Notes under the pieces: model-generated
What the model was told of the DNA's origin: nothing
Databases searched by the model: none
What the model saw: only the letters and a program-made list of their open reading frames with translations
Shown here: in pieces, positions 10,670 through 23,900 of the stretch
How the letters are laid out: each line of letters starts with the position of its first letter
How positions within the stretch are numbered: the first letter of the stretch is position 1
Translations under genes and position numbers: made by a program
DNA from: Trichodelitschia bisporula
Taxonomy: Eukaryota > Ascomycota > Dothideomycetes > Phaeotrichales > Phaeotrichaceae
Assembly: GCA_010356995.1 (NCBI GenBank)
Contig: ML996698.1
Span: 493,923-557,922, forward strand
Length of the DNA stretch: 64,000 nucleotides
Reading direction: 5' to 3'

Positions 10670-12362
10670 CTACAACAACCCCCTCCCCGTCGCACTCGTT
10701 GCCGGCATCCCCACCCCAGGCCCACGTCTAATCTTCCCCTCCACCGCCCCCTTGCTCCTAACCTCATCAACCCGTCCCCTTGCCAACGTAATCGCCGGCA
10801 CAACCCACGCACCACACGAGCAACGCATCCCCTGCCACGCATACTTCCCAACCTGCGCCCCACACTTCGGCTGCGGACACTCGAGGCGGCCCTCGAGGCG
10901 CGCATGCTCCAGCTCGGACCGCATCCAGCTCAGCGGGTCGAGGAAGTAGTGCGCGCAGGTTAGGGTTTGGGGGAAGGGGGCGTTATGCGGCGGAGGTGTA
11001 TGGGGGATTAGGTGGGTTGATGTTGCGAGTTTGCGCCTGCGGGTTACGTTAGTTTGTGTGGTGCGGGGTGTGGTGGGGGACGCACCGGCACTTCTTACAC
11101 TTGAGCTCGAACTCTGCGGTTTCAGGGGAGTCGGGAGAGACGTGCTCATCCTCGAAGCGGATGTTCTCGATTTCTGGGGCCTGGCCGCATTCGGCGCTCA
11201 TTTGCACTTGGCGCTGGTAGAGCCAGCGTTGGTAGACGGGGTGGGAGTCTATGTCCGTGGGCATGTTCATTTGGTGGTACAGTTCTAGTTGCTGCCAGAA
11301 GCCCTCGTTGGGCTCAACGAGTGGTCGGCTTTGGCGTACTTGCGCGAGAGCTTCGCTGGGTGTGATGCCGTACTTGTGGATGAGGTAGGCTAGCACGCAG
11401 GTGGCCGAACGCGACTTGCCCATTGCACTGAGACGATGTTAATACTTAGTCCATGGTAAGGATAACTGGGTACACGAAGAGGAATGATTGGAGCAGGATG
11501 ATTACACGACGACATAGCATATAGTCCGGGATATGGAGTAGGCAGCAGGGGATCAAACCCATGCAACGAAACCCAAGTAAACTGAGAGGGAGACAGCAGT
11601 CGACCCATCAGCCTGAGCCCTAGGTAAGCTGAAGCCTTCGAAAGGCATCTTGGTTCGCATGTAGCAGCATGATCACAGCGATGATCAAAACTGTCCAGAA
11701 AGAGAGAGGAGAAGCGAGGTGGCACTTTTGAGGCTGACATGAAGTCTGAAAAGAGTAACCCTGCCACGCCTCATAAAAAGGAGATCGGTTGCCATGTGCG
11801 CCAAGTCATCAGAAGAAGAAACAGTCAGGAGTGCGCAATTCCAAATCTGGCTGCGGGTGGCTGATATCGAGGCGCGTTTCCGATGGCAGATTCGATCCGT
11901 TCCACTGCCGATCTTCATGACGCAAGACCGAGGGAAAAAAAGAAACACCAACTCCCAAATTCGATGCTTATGCGCCTTAATGATATAACGGGATTTAACA
12001 TACCAGTGGACGAACACACCGCCTCCGCCGTCCAGGCCCTCCTGGACGAAGGCGTTCGTGGCGGCAAAGTGCTCGAGCAGATTCTCATCTTCGACGTCAT
12101 CGACTTCAACGTGCATGTGCTTGTACGACTCAAAAAGCTTCTTGTCGAGCGGTTGCCGAAGTACAGAGAGCACGTGGGTGATGTTCGCCTCCTGCATCTG
12201 CTCTTTGCGCCGCAGGGTGAACAGACTGGTAAGGCGACGGTTAGCCTGGTGACCACATGTAGATCGCAAGCCATCAGGCCCCCAGATGCATGTGGGCGGT
12301 GGTTCAGGTACTCACCCGCCGATGTAGAGCTTAAGATCTCCGGGAACCTTGTCCAACAACAT
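10670..12362 (-). CDS. YVH1: YVH1 dual-specificity phosphatase
   Basis: Homologue of Yvh1, a dual-specificity phosphatase whose C-terminal zinc domain works in late 60S ribosome assembly (release of Mrt4). Four exons: 12362-12316, 12225-12004, 11427-11086, 11036-10670; 325 aa. The N-terminus reads MLLDKVPGDLKLYIGG then LFTLRRKEQM after the first splice. The catalytic loop HCAMGKSRSAT (CX5R) forms only after splicing, with the Cys codon split TG|T across a 576-nt intron (12003-11428), about ten times the local intron size. The zinc domain is clear: LKCKKCRRKLA, CAHYFLDPLSWM, LECPQPKCGAQVGKYAWQG and CSCGAWVVPA. The general acid Asp lies in the VDDVEDENLLEHF segment. The assignment is secure; the long intron is inferred from the two conserved flanks. 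Confidence 0.93.
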
Positions 12363-15300
12363 GGTGTCTTTGATACTGGCGCCGGTGGCGGTGACACTGT
12401 TTAGGGACTCGAGAATTTAATTGGAGAGGCCAGAGATGAGCAGGCGTCGACGCTAAATGTTGCCAGAATGCGATGATTTCCGAATACAGAGATGATGCGA
12501 TTTAATGGTGAACCACAAGTAGCTATGGCTGCTTATTGTTGCTGCCTGTGGTCGAGTGGGGTTGTTGTAAATATTTCGGTTGTCGGCCGGGGGTCTGGCC
12601 GACGTTTGTCGGCGGGCGGGGTGGCAATTGGCCGCGGCCCTTTCATCGGGTCATCGTCAAGAGTAGCGGCTGAGACACATAACCAAACATCGATCCTCGG
12701 GCCGTTGATCATTTCTTCGGGCCAGATGGAACGGAGCTCCAAAATCCCATTCCAAAACTGATGCTCCGTGCGAGCAACTAAACTGACGCTACAACGCAGG
12801 CGAATCTCACGATGTGGGGAAATAGTATCTAGTATCGCTAGCCAAGGCGGTCTTGGAGTGTATTATCGTAGGGTGTGGCCTTAAATCGGTTAAAGCACGC
12901 GCGGAAGCGAAATGCCACTAAGCTAGAGAGTTGCCGTGACAGTCGGAGGGCCCCGCTTTGCATCTCGACCGCCGGCATGGATAGCAATCTGCACAGCTTC
13001 GCTTCCGTCTCGGAATCGCGCCGAACAGCAATCGGGCTATCGAGCGAGAGCACCGGCTCCGGTATGTAAGCGCAGCTTGCACGGCGCTACTGTACTATGT
13101 GACCGGCAGCGGCTCTCAATCCAGACTGCAGAACCTTCCCCACTATCTACCACCTCAAACATGACTCGTCCTCTTCCGCGGCCATGTACGTAACATGTTC
13201 CGGACCGCGGAGATCAGATATGCAGATGGAACAGGCTGATGTGCGCGCATGCTCTCCCCGCAATATCCACTCGATGATCATTGGTAACCTCGATGCTACC
13301 CCGCCTCTCCTTCCCCCTCCCCCGTCCCGTGGTCCGTTCCTGCAGTATGCCGGTCCGTCCACTCAAGAGTCGCTTGGTACTGTGACAGACGCGCGCCTGG
13401 CAAGTAGACATTCAGCCGAGCAGCCCGGCCACGCAATATTCGCAGTGGCAGAACAGCAAGCAAGCAAAGTCATAGCACAGAGGACCTAACGCCCTTCCCG
13501 CAGAAGCAATATCCGTAATGGCGAGGCTGGCCCAAGACTTTAAAATGACAGTTAACAGCCTAGCTCCATGCCGTGCCGCCGCGGAAAGTCACAGACCCAC
13601 AGCCCTATCCGCGACAGCACGACCCCTCCAACGACCCCTCCCTACACAGCCCTAATTTCTGCATCGCGCGGTTGGCGTTGAACAAGTGGGGTCTGGGCGC
13701 TGGGCTCAAAGCAAGGCGAAGTCGGGATACTTCGCGAAAAGGTAGAGACGGGCGGGGGATGGAAGTTGCTCCTTCCCCAGTGTGTAACGACTATCGTGCG
13801 TGACGCAAGGGACGCGTAAAGTGCAGGAGGTTATAAAAATACGAGCACCCTGTACCGCGGGAGAATGGCCTTGAGGGCTAAGGTCGGCATGAGGGCGGAG
13901 TAGAAAGGGCTGAAACTTGAGAGTGCGGAGAAGGCACGCCTGGTCTGGGGTGTATGTCCTGGGGATGGGGAACGGGTTTATTTTCTGCTGCGCCGGGGTT
14001 CTGAGCTCGTGTGAACGACGTGCAGAGGCGAGAGGAAGGAGGCCTGGACTGATTAGTGTTGAATGATGAGTCTTCAATTTTCGGCTGCCGCAGTGATGGT
14101 TGGGGAGAAGAGTAAAGGCTAAAGCTTAGTGCGACACGGAGAGTTGCGGGCAATACACACGGTACAGCGTGTCCGAATAATCTTGTTCTTCGAAGTCAGA
14201 GTAGGTACAGCGCAACCGGCTTGGGTTGCCTCGTCGGCTCTCAATGCATTGGCCGGGGCCGAGAGGTCGGGAGTGCTGCGAGTTCCGGTGGCACACGCCT
14301 CGATCACGAGCGAGCCATGTTGCTACCCCCCGGTCGGAGATCCTAGCCGCGTGTGGTGTACGGAGGAGGGTTGCCCACTGAAGCGTGGTTACAGCACAAC
14401 AGGGACTGAGACGAGGTCGCCCTAAAGCCAGGAGCCGATAGACACTCCGGGAGAGGGAAGAGCAGGTAGCACGAATATGGTGATTCGTAGCGTCTTCTCA
14501 AGCCGCTGGTCCGTCGATATTTAGGCTTCAACGCCAAGGCAGGGCAGGGCGAGGCGACCAGGTGAATAGTGGGAGCGGAACTTTGGCCACTCTCCCTCAC
14601 TGAAATATCTGATGGCCTTGAGAAATGTGGGCAGACGGTGGGCGAGAGGGCGAAGCTGCTCGCTTGTGTGCGTCGGCCATGGTTTGTGGTCGCTCACGGA
14701 GACTTATCCTGTTACCCTACGACGGTCTGCCACACGTCCTACACGCTTGCCTTTGCCTCAATGCGTGCTCTGTAGCCCCAAACCTTTGGGTTACCGGCTG
14801 CTAGGGTTGGCGCGTAGCGCGGAGCTCTGATCTGATGAGTTGCCCTGACGTAGTACTGTGCGTAATATGAATGTATGATAGAGAGCAGCATCCTTCCCAC
14901 CGATTCCTTTGCTTAGGTTGCTTGAGACATGTCGTTGCTCGGCGCCTGAGCAGAACCAATCCGAAATAGGCAAAACGGAAACAGCAATGCCGCCACCTAA
15001 CCGCTAGAATCTGCGCGTCGCTGAAGAAGATAGATTAGCCGCGAGCCATACATGCGTCCTCGTCACTTCGAGCGATGGAACTGCGCGCAAGCCGCAGAAG
15101 CAGCCATCAGGCATGAGATAAAATCAAGGGATCATGGCAAAGCCAGTCGAATTTCAGTGGCGGAACGAGGACGAGCTGACATTGGCGGGCCCTACTTCAC
15201 CCTACGGGAGCACAAAGTGCGAAACGCCCAACTCTTTACGAGGGCAATCCCCGTCGAACCGGGGGGGAAGCGGGCAGAGTTGCGCACCTGTTGCCGAGTG

Positions 15301-17769
15301 TCGCAAAGCCGTTGCGGGAAGAGGAGGGGGGTTGAGAGTTGGTGCGAGTTGGCAATGCTTGTGGACATGGTTGGGAAGTCGAAGCTCCCCAGCTCCCGTC
15401 GATTTTGACGTGCGCCAACAAAGCACTGCCTACTCCGCGCCAGGCTGGCTGCTTGTCAAGGTCAGTTGCCGCTCTACTCTATGCCTCAACTGGCTGCTTG
15501 TCCGATGAGCACGTCTAGCCTGGTCGATGATGATGTCCTGGTCGTACTATGGGTTTGCGCGCGCGTGTGGTTGTCCAGCTCGACCGTTCCCTCGGTCGGC
15601 AGCGATGTCCAGCTCCGCGCTCCATGCAGCCATTCGTCATGGCTGGCGGCGCCAGGTGCGATTTCGCAAGTCTCAGCCATCTCATGAGCGAACAGCGAGC
15701 CACTAGATCCCCAAGGTCTCCGATGAGCAATGCCGTTGGACAAGTGGGTTAGGCATATAGCGCCACCAGTCTTCGCGTATCACCGTTTTATCGAGGCTGA
15801 TGATGGAGGGGTCCGATTTTGCCTTGGGAGGACGGCCCGGTCTAGTGCGCGACAAAGTCCCCTTACCAGTGCCTTGCTGCGTGGCCTTCGCGAGGCGTAT
15901 CCGAAGAAAGGTACCACGATCGTGACAGAACGCTCCCCCTCATCCATCCCCGCATCCAACTAGTAACTCCCATGCCCTAGAGCCGAGCCAGTGTGATCTC
16001 TCAAAAGCAATGCAGCATAGAACGCGAAGTGGATACTTGGTACAGAGCGCAGACATACGTCATGAAGGCAGGTTGGCTGGCTGGCCTCCTTTCCGCGCCG
16101 TTTCGCATCCGCATCCCAGCTCTCAAGCAGCAGCCGGGAGGATGGAGGGCGAGTGTGGCACAGTGTGGCGCAGGAGGGTAAAGAGTTCACCCTAAGTAGT
16201 CTAGCGGGGGGGGGGCTGGCTGGACCATGCCGCTAGGCACAAGCCCCCTCCGTTGTTACAAGGGCACGACGGGCGGGCGTTGCGCAGTGCGAGCTGCAAT
16301 AATAATGGCTGCATTTCCTGCCACACACCAACTGGCCATGTCTCTCCTTGTGCGGCTGCGGGCGGTAACTGGCTAGGGAGGGGATGTGCCGGTGGTCGGT
16401 TACAAAGTGGGTGTGCCACTCAGCGGAAGTCCATGTTCTCGGGGCCCGTACGGTACGGTATCGTGCCCGCATACACCCGCCCATTGCCCATGCTGATTCA
16501 TCCCTCGAAGATGGAGAAGCTTGAACTGCTTGCTCAAAGGTATAGTAATCAGGATAAAGGCATACGTCTTGCTAGCATTGCAGATGGAGCGAATGAGAAG
16601 TAGAGTTTAAGGGGGGTTTGGGGACTGCAGTGTGGCGGTGCCACATGGAGGTTCCTCCGCACGGGGATTGACTGGTCGCCCTGAGGGTGGCAGTGGGCGT
16701 CAGTGTGGCAGGCTGGGGGGGGGGGGAAGCGGAGACAACCGCGACCCGGCTGAAAGTTTTTATGGGCAGTGGTGCGGAGGAGGGAGACGACGAACTGATG
16801 AACATGCGATATTGAGGAACGGGACTGGGTCACGATCATTGTGTCGCCGCGTTTCCGTGTGCTGGATGGCTAGCTACTCAAACTTCCAACAATGCCAGCT
16901 GCCAGCGACTTGGTCAATCTCCTACCAAACACATATCCAAGCTCATCGTGCCCTGTGGCCCTACGGTTAACTGCCTACCAACGAACCTACGTAACTGGCC
17001 CTACCTGAAAGGCGGGTCAAGGTTCCAGCCAGCAGTACATCCGTAATCAGTAACGCAGCTTTTGCACAATCCGCCCATTTTGCTTCCAACTCCTGGTTGA
17101 CGAAGTCCATTGCCGTATGTTATCCTACAGTGCTACCGTTCTTCTACGTCTCGCTCACTTCGTTCCTTGTCCTCATCATTCCCATCCTCCGCCTCCCTTT
17201 CCTCTTCCGGACCCATATCTTTCCGTCTTCCCCACCCCCTCACCGTTTCCCCTCCCCCTCCTCTACCCTCCCCCCACTCTCTCCACCACCACCTCTTCCT
17301 TCCTCCCCCAGGCTCCCAAGCCCGCTGGCGGCTGCACAACGCGACAAGGATAGCCGTCGCGCCGTCGCCTTGCGCCCCACAAACTACCCCCCCCTCCCCC
17401 GGTCTGGGAGTCGGTGGGTAATTTTCTTTCGTCAAGACGTTTCCTAGTAGGGCTGAGAAATAGAGGAGGGCAAAGTAAATGCCACCAAAGGGCCAATGCA
17501 CCTGCAGCCAACGGGACGGGTGATCCCAGTAGACCAGTACTATTTTGTAGTCAGAAAATTGAAGCTGCGGACCAAGCAGCAGGTAGCAAGCAGTAGCAAC
17601 AGCGGGCAGCAGAGGAAGACAAAAACGCGTTAAGCCCTCCTGCGATGCATAAGTGCTAGCTTGCACCCCCCCAAAATACAGTACGCAGATGTGGAAGTGA
17701 GATGAGGAGTATCAACTAGTTCTAGTTTTAGTTCTACGGAGTAGTCGGCCTACCCTACCCCGGCCCACC
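12363..17769. other. Long gene-free stretch
   Basis: About 5.4 kb in which I could support no gene. Six-frame translations give only short frames without domains, no splice-joined series and no recognisable tRNA. Composition is mixed, with homopolymer G/C runs (for example near 16725). The stretch lies between the divergent starts of YVH1 (minus) and the C2H2 factor (plus), so at least its ends should be promoters. It may contain long non-coding transcripts, but nothing in the sequence demonstrates them. Confidence 0.45.
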
Positions 17770-18991
17770 AGATCCAGCGGTGTTTTTTCCATCCTTGGGA
17801 GGCTATCCTCCGCATTACCACTCTTTTGCTTCGCGCGCGCCCACAAACGCACCGCACGCCGTCTTCGCATCACCCTCTCACCCGCAAAACTCGCACCTCT
17901 CATATTCTCACCCTTCTCACCCTCTCATACTCTCCCCTCCCCCTACCAACTCCCCACCTCCCCACTTCTTCCCTCTCTCCCTTGTTTTCGAACCCTCAAG
18001 GGAAAACACACACTGCTACCTCGCTCTCCCACCCTTACATACTTACCGCTTCTCTCTCTCCCTCCCTCTCTCTCTCTCTCGCTTTCTTCTCTCTCCTCAT
18101 CACTCCCACGTTGTTGTACCCGCTCATCACCTTCTCATCGCCTTACGCGGTTCGGCTTACTTCAACTCTTCAGCCTGCAAAATCCTGCAAAAGGCCTGAC
18201 CTTTTCTCGCTCGCCTTCTCACCTCACTCCATCCTCATCCCACTCTAACTCGTACTGCCATTGCCATACGTCTCTACTCCCGCAAGAAGACGGTTCCTCG
18301 CTCACTCAAGCCATCACCGTCTCCACCATCACCACTACCACTATCAGCATTAGCACCCTTCTCCATTTCAATACTGCTCTTGCTCCACACCCCGCCTAAC
18401 ACGGTACGTATCCTTGTGCACTCTCACCCCCTGCTACCCACCCTCCAATCCCCTAAAACCGCCGGTTTCGATAATCCTTCTCCAGCCTGAAAAAAAAACT
18501 GCCCTCTTCCTCTGTCTTCTGAAAGTCGCGCTTGCCCCTCCTGCGCTCCCTCACCCTCTCGAACTCTCTCCCCATCGTCGCGAAGCTCCGCTATACCTTT
18601 CCGAACACTTCGAAAATGCCCTATTAAATACAACCCCAGCTAGCCTTGCACTTTCACCTTCTTGTTGCCCTCCTTTACCCTGTTAGAACCACTCGGTTCT
18701 CTTATTTCTCCCTTCCCTTCCCTTCCCACACCCCCCCATTCCTTCTTTTCCCTCGAGCTCACCGCTGTTGTTGCTCCACCCCACCACCACCACCACCACC
18801 GCGACCCACCCCCTCCTCACGCTCCATTTTCCGCCAGCCTTACCCTTGTTTTCTGCGCCCTGTGGCTGGCTGCCACCCGAAAGCAGTTGAAGCGCCCGCC
18901 CAAAGCTGTTGCTGATAATCGCCACAGACAATAAAGTGCGGCTTCGCTCAGCTGGTGGCAACCGCGAATTGCTTCAGCTTTGAACTACACC
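17770..18991 (+). promoter_or_regulatory. Pyrimidine-rich leader of C2H2 gene
   Basis: About 1.2 kb of strongly C/T-biased plus-strand sequence (runs of tccctccctctctctc, ccaccaccaccac) immediately upstream of the ATG at 18992. Long CT-rich tracts upstream of start codons are common in filamentous-fungal promoters and 5' UTRs of regulated genes. Several short upstream frames occur (for example at 18414). Whether this is transcribed leader, promoter or both cannot be told from sequence alone. Confidence 0.55.
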
Positions 18992-20985
18992 ATGGCTCCT
19001 CTGCCTCTGTCGGTTCCAATATCATATGGAACTAACAGGAATGATACCCACAATGGCTCGTCCTTGTCGGTGCCTATGGCTATACCCAACGCCCGTGAGG
19101 CTGTACCGCCGCCTTTGCCGCCACCACGGTACATTGAAGAGCTCGGCCAAGGCCAAGATGCTGCCTGGGCTTTTCAAAACCGTCACCAGGTCGAAAGGTA
19201 CAACGCGCCGGTGAAGGGCAGCTTGCTAGGCGGTAGCAGCGACAGCGGCATATCCATGAACGCCGACCGTTATGGTCACCACGACTCGCGCAAGAACAGC
19301 TACGCCACTCAGGACGACGATGCTGACGGCACGGACAGCCAGGACGCTGACCGCCGTGATTTCAGGTACGCCTTACTTCTCGCACTTGTGGTTCAATTGC
19401 TGACAGGTCATTCACAGGCTGCAAAACAAGCTGCGAGGCGAACTTCAGCTCGGCGCGCGCAACCTCAACACGTCATCGCAGGCATATGACAAACAACTCC
19501 TCTCAAAGATTGGTGGGCCTGCTGCGGACCGAACTCCAGGCTTTTACTACAGTGGTGCATCCCCTTCAGAGGCCCAGCGTCACAGCCACCGTCTGCCACC
19601 TCAACTGGCGCCACTCAACGTACCCGAGAACCGGTACGCTTCTCTCGATTCGCCCCACAATCACTGGGGAGCTTCGTCGGCCGGTCTGTCGCCTGCGTCT
19701 TACGTGCGCAGCCCCATCATCGACAACAACTCGCTAGAAAACGCGTATGCTCGGCGCAAGCACGGCTCGTCGACCCCAGACGGGTTCGAAGACACGACTT
19801 CGGGACACCGTTCGCAGCGGAACAGCGAAGACCATGGTGTTTTCCTTGATCCTGAACTAGGCGTAGAGGACCATGAACGGAGCCCTTCCACGGGTACGGA
19901 TCAAGGCAAGGGTCGCAAGCGGAGGGCGTCCTCGCCACTGGCAGACAGCGTCCGCGATGACCGTGCCGTGGGGCCTGGCAACGACCTTTATCGGCGCCGT
20001 TCCCAACAGAGGCTTGCCATCCGAGGCGCCCCCCCGCCGCGCTTCCCCGCCGCCCATGGTTCGTTGGCCTCTACCGCTTCTCTTGCTACCCGCGCTGGAT
20101 CGTCTTGGGCCTCTGAATATAATTTCTCCGTGGCTAGCGCCGCTACAAGCTACAATGGAGACCGGCTGTCACCGAGCGCGCTCTCCCCTTCGGCTCCGGA
20201 AATGGAATATCCGGCTTCGCCTTTTGGACGTAGGATGGATCGCAGCCCTCGCGGATCAATCTCTCAGATGGTCCACCACCGCCGTCCGTCCGAAGCCGAA
20301 TCTCATGCCCGTCAGCCTGCGTCTCGGCAGAATAGCATTTCGGGGCTGCATATCCATCATCAGTACATCTGCGAGTGCTGCCCGAAAAAGCCAAAGAAGT
20401 TCGAGACGGAAAAGGAACTTGCGTTAGTGATTACTGTTCACGTTATGATTTGACATCGCTGACAACAATAGTGATCACCAGGCAGAAAAGCAATACCGCT
20501 GCGCCTACTGCAACAACCGCTTCAAGAACAAGAATGAGGCGGAGCGTCACCAAAATTCCCTCCACCTTCGCCGGTATTCGTGGTCGTGTAATTCGCTCAA
20601 GAGTGTGCAAGCCGCCTTCCACAATTCGACCATCCACCCGACCACGGCGGACGTTTGCGGCTACTGCGGCCAAGAGTTTCCCAACCCCGCCGACTGGGAA
20701 GCGCGCGCGGAGCACCTCTGCCAGGTTCACAAGTACGGCGAATGTAATCAAGGCAAGAAGTTTTACCGCGCCGACCATTTCCGTCAGCATCTGAAGCACA
20801 GCCACTCAGGCACGAGTGGCAAGTGGACCAATCAACTGGAGACGGCTTGCATGCAGGATGAACCCCCGCAGCCGATGCTCGCCGACCGCTTGCCGTCCGT
20901 AATTCCCGCGGGCCTTTCGCTGCTCCCGCCGCCGCCGATGATTCCGCCTCCCGGGGTCCTGGGCGAAGTGCGCGAGGAAATGTGA
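18992..20985 (+). CDS. C2H2 zinc-finger transcription factor
   Basis: Three exons (18992-19365, 19418-20422, 20472-20985; introns of 52 and 49 nt) give 630 aa. The first 430 residues are low-complexity apart from short blocks: DSGISMNADRYGHHDSRKNS, then DADRRDFR joined by the first splice to LQNKLRGELQLGARNLNTS. The C-terminal quarter is zinc-binding. It has YICECCPKKPKKF (about residue 440), a classical finger YRC-x2-C with a His pair in ERHQNSLH, and a further module DVCGYCGQEFPNPADW with HLCQVH and FRQHLKHSH. The second intron cuts between ELA and DHQAEKQ within the zinc region. It is a nuclear DNA-binding regulator by family; the target genes and a gene name are unknown to me. The start lies in ACACC-ATG context after a long CT-rich leader. 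Confidence 0.88.
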
Positions 20986-23900
20986 AGAGTAAGGGGTGCG
21001 ATAGGCACAAAAAAATGGCATAGGAAAAAAGCTGATGGCTCTACAAGCTAAGAGGGCATAATCATTGCATACTCCTGGTATGTTTGTCACGGAATCAGCT
21101 GCAGGGTGTGGGCGTTGTCGACTGATCATCTGTTACTACGAGAGCGGGCCTTTTCGTTTCTGGCCTTGGGGATGATGGGAACGGTGGAGGCGTATTGCTT
21201 GCTGACCAGGCTGGTGTCTCTTTGATTTTGCCTTTGAGCGGCGCTTGCATGGGAAGCTCTCACAAGAGATGCGAATATTTACTGCTTGTATCTGGCGCTT
21301 GGAGTCGCATGTTGCTGGGCAGGACGGGGTGTCGAAAAAGGACGGGGGCGCGAATTGAATGGTAATGGCGGATGGCGTACTGGCTTTTGTCCTTGCGTTG
21401 TCGTCGACAGGTCATAACCCCCGTCGACGTCATTGCCATTGTCGGCGGTATGATGGTCATTCACATACACCCGGCCTGGTGATGTCTAGTGTATAACTTG
21501 TGGTAGCCAGCAGCTCTCTCTCGCAGTCTGGCGTTCAAAAAATGGGACAAGAGTGGAATGAAAAAGCAAGTTTTGTGAATTTCATGGTTGTGCGAGACAT
21601 GGGCCCAGGCCGGTGGCAGGCGTGGACAGTGCTGCTGACGACGTGTGTAGCGTCGATGCGATTGGTGCGAGGAGGGAGGTGTAATGCTGATGGGATGGGA
21701 GCGGGTGGAGCATGTGGTTTGCTCGGGCGACGTATTAAGCAGTGCGTATCCGTATTCACGGTTTATCTGAACGGGGAAATTCCCGCGCCCAACGGTCTGA
21801 TCGGAGGCGCCAGGTCTGATTCATAATGCGGAAGCTGGGCTGGTGGCTTGCTGGGTGCGCTGCTCGGAGGCGTAGCCCGTTGGCGCTCTGGATCTGTACC
21901 GCATGTCTCGTGATATGACGAAGATAATCGGGGTCGCGCGGGCCAGCCTTGCGCGCAGCACGTTGGACTTGGGCAGCAGGCGCGCGGGTTAGAAGCTCTA
22001 CCCCTACTGTCATGGCCAGCTGATGAGAGATCGGGTATTGTAGTCGGGTGAAGGGGATTGGAGATCGCCGGTGGGGGCGGGGTTGTGAGGAGCTGAGATG
22101 CATGTACCGGTACATTGCAGCCTCAACTTCTGCAGGATTGAGCAGGCTTGCTTGCTGGAGAATCTGTGCAACGACTAATCATTTGGCAAGTCTCATGTGG
22201 TACTGTGCGGTACACTGACCTTTCCGATCTCGGTCCCGTTCCGCCCACTCAATGCACGCCATTTCGGCCCCGCTGGCAATTCACCGCAACCCCGTTAATT
22301 CTCCACATCCCCCGTTGCCCCACCGCGAACGAGGCGGCGATATCGCTCGCAGCGCTTCGGCTCGGCAACCCCATCTCCTCCGTCGGGCCGGCCGTCCTCG
22401 GAGCGACGGGCGAGATTGCAATTGCGAACGCGGCGGCAAGCCCGCTGGCCCCCACCATCGAGCCTTAAACACCCCGCCCCGCAAAAGTGGGTCTGCGCAC
22501 GCACCCCGACGCACGCCACTGCGCGCGCACCAACAGCCAATCGCGGGAGGCAGATTAGTGAGCACCCCATCCCCATCAACCACTGCCCTCGACAGACGGA
22601 AAACGGGGTACACCATCACCCTCGGGATTTCCAATGAAGACAGGACCGACTCTACCCTCACAGCATATCACAGCAAGCCGCCAACCATTCTTCGAATGCA
22701 TGCCTACCCCCACCCACCCACAGTCGCACATCCCCAGCCTTACAGCCCCCCAACCGACGTCCGCCCTACGCGCCAAGACCGCCCCGCATGACGTGCTAGC
22801 CGCGGTGCGGGAGGGCGGAGAGGCGCGCGGCTGCCAAGGCGGGGAGCGGGCGGGCGGGCGACAAGCGGGGTTGGCATCGACGTCGCTGCCTGCGCGCCGC
22901 GCCGCCGCCTGTGGTCTGCCTTGCCGCTCGACTCACTGGGCTCGACTCGGCTTGCTGGGCGAGTTGCGGCAAGCTCACCCCACTGCCGACAGTCGGTGTG
23001 TGCCCATGTCCCGCGCCGCCGCCACGCCACGCCGCATGCGGTAATCGCTCCTCGCAGGGCGCGGTATGCACGTTCCTGCGGGCGGGATGTCCCGCCCGCG
23101 TGGCGGGTGGGGGGAGGCGTTGCGGATTGGGTTCCGGGGTGTGGGGACCGAGGTTTGGCTTGTCACTGTTACTGCTGCTGGGGCCGCTGCTGTTGATGTC
23201 ACCTGGTGGGGTGGGGTCGGTGGTCAGCACTGGGCCCGGGAGCGCGGGCGAGTACGTAGCGGAATGGGCGTGGTGATCGAGGGTGGCGGGAATAGAGGGG
23301 ATCATGGGGGGTAAGCGCGGCAAGATGGGTTTAGATTTAGGAGGGCTGTTTGATGACGGGATGTGATGACGGGATGTTGGAAGCTCGTGTGTGAGCTTAG
23401 TCACCCGCCGCAACTTCTCCATCGTCGCTGTATATACTGTACCGCCGCGGCATGATATTAGCCCGCAAGCCCGGCTCCTGCATCCCTTTCTGCGCTATTT
23501 CTCCCCGTCCTCCGCCCCACTATGCGCCCTCGCTTCTTGCGCCTGCTCCCGCACGCCATTGGCCGTCGCGCGCGTCAGTCAGCCTTGCTAATCGGGCGCC
23601 CGGGCCCAGGGCCGACGGCGTGGAACGGGCCGGTTGACGGTTTCATTGGTAGGAAATACGGAGTTTATTCGATCAGCCTTCGGGCTATGCAGGTCGGCGA
23701 TTGCATCGAAGGAGGCGGTCCATGGCGGAGATTATGGGCTGGGCGAGCCTAAACTCCAATTCCGCGCCGGCCCCGAGTCCGTCGCCATGCGCCCTGACTC
23801 TATTGGCCTCTGACATATGCTTAGAGGCTGGTGGGCGGTTCAGGCTGGCCAAGGTACGGTCCAGGACTGCCAAGGGTTGCCAGGTGCTTGATGGCGAGGT

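Noticed and set aside
13706-14077. Minus-strand 123-residue frame in the long intergenic region
   Set aside because: Low-complexity, no conserved motif, no supporting splice sites.
22252-23422. Long overlapping frames on both strands
   Set aside because: Very GC-rich section; Arg/Pro/Ala-rich translations on opposite strands are typical of composition artefacts.
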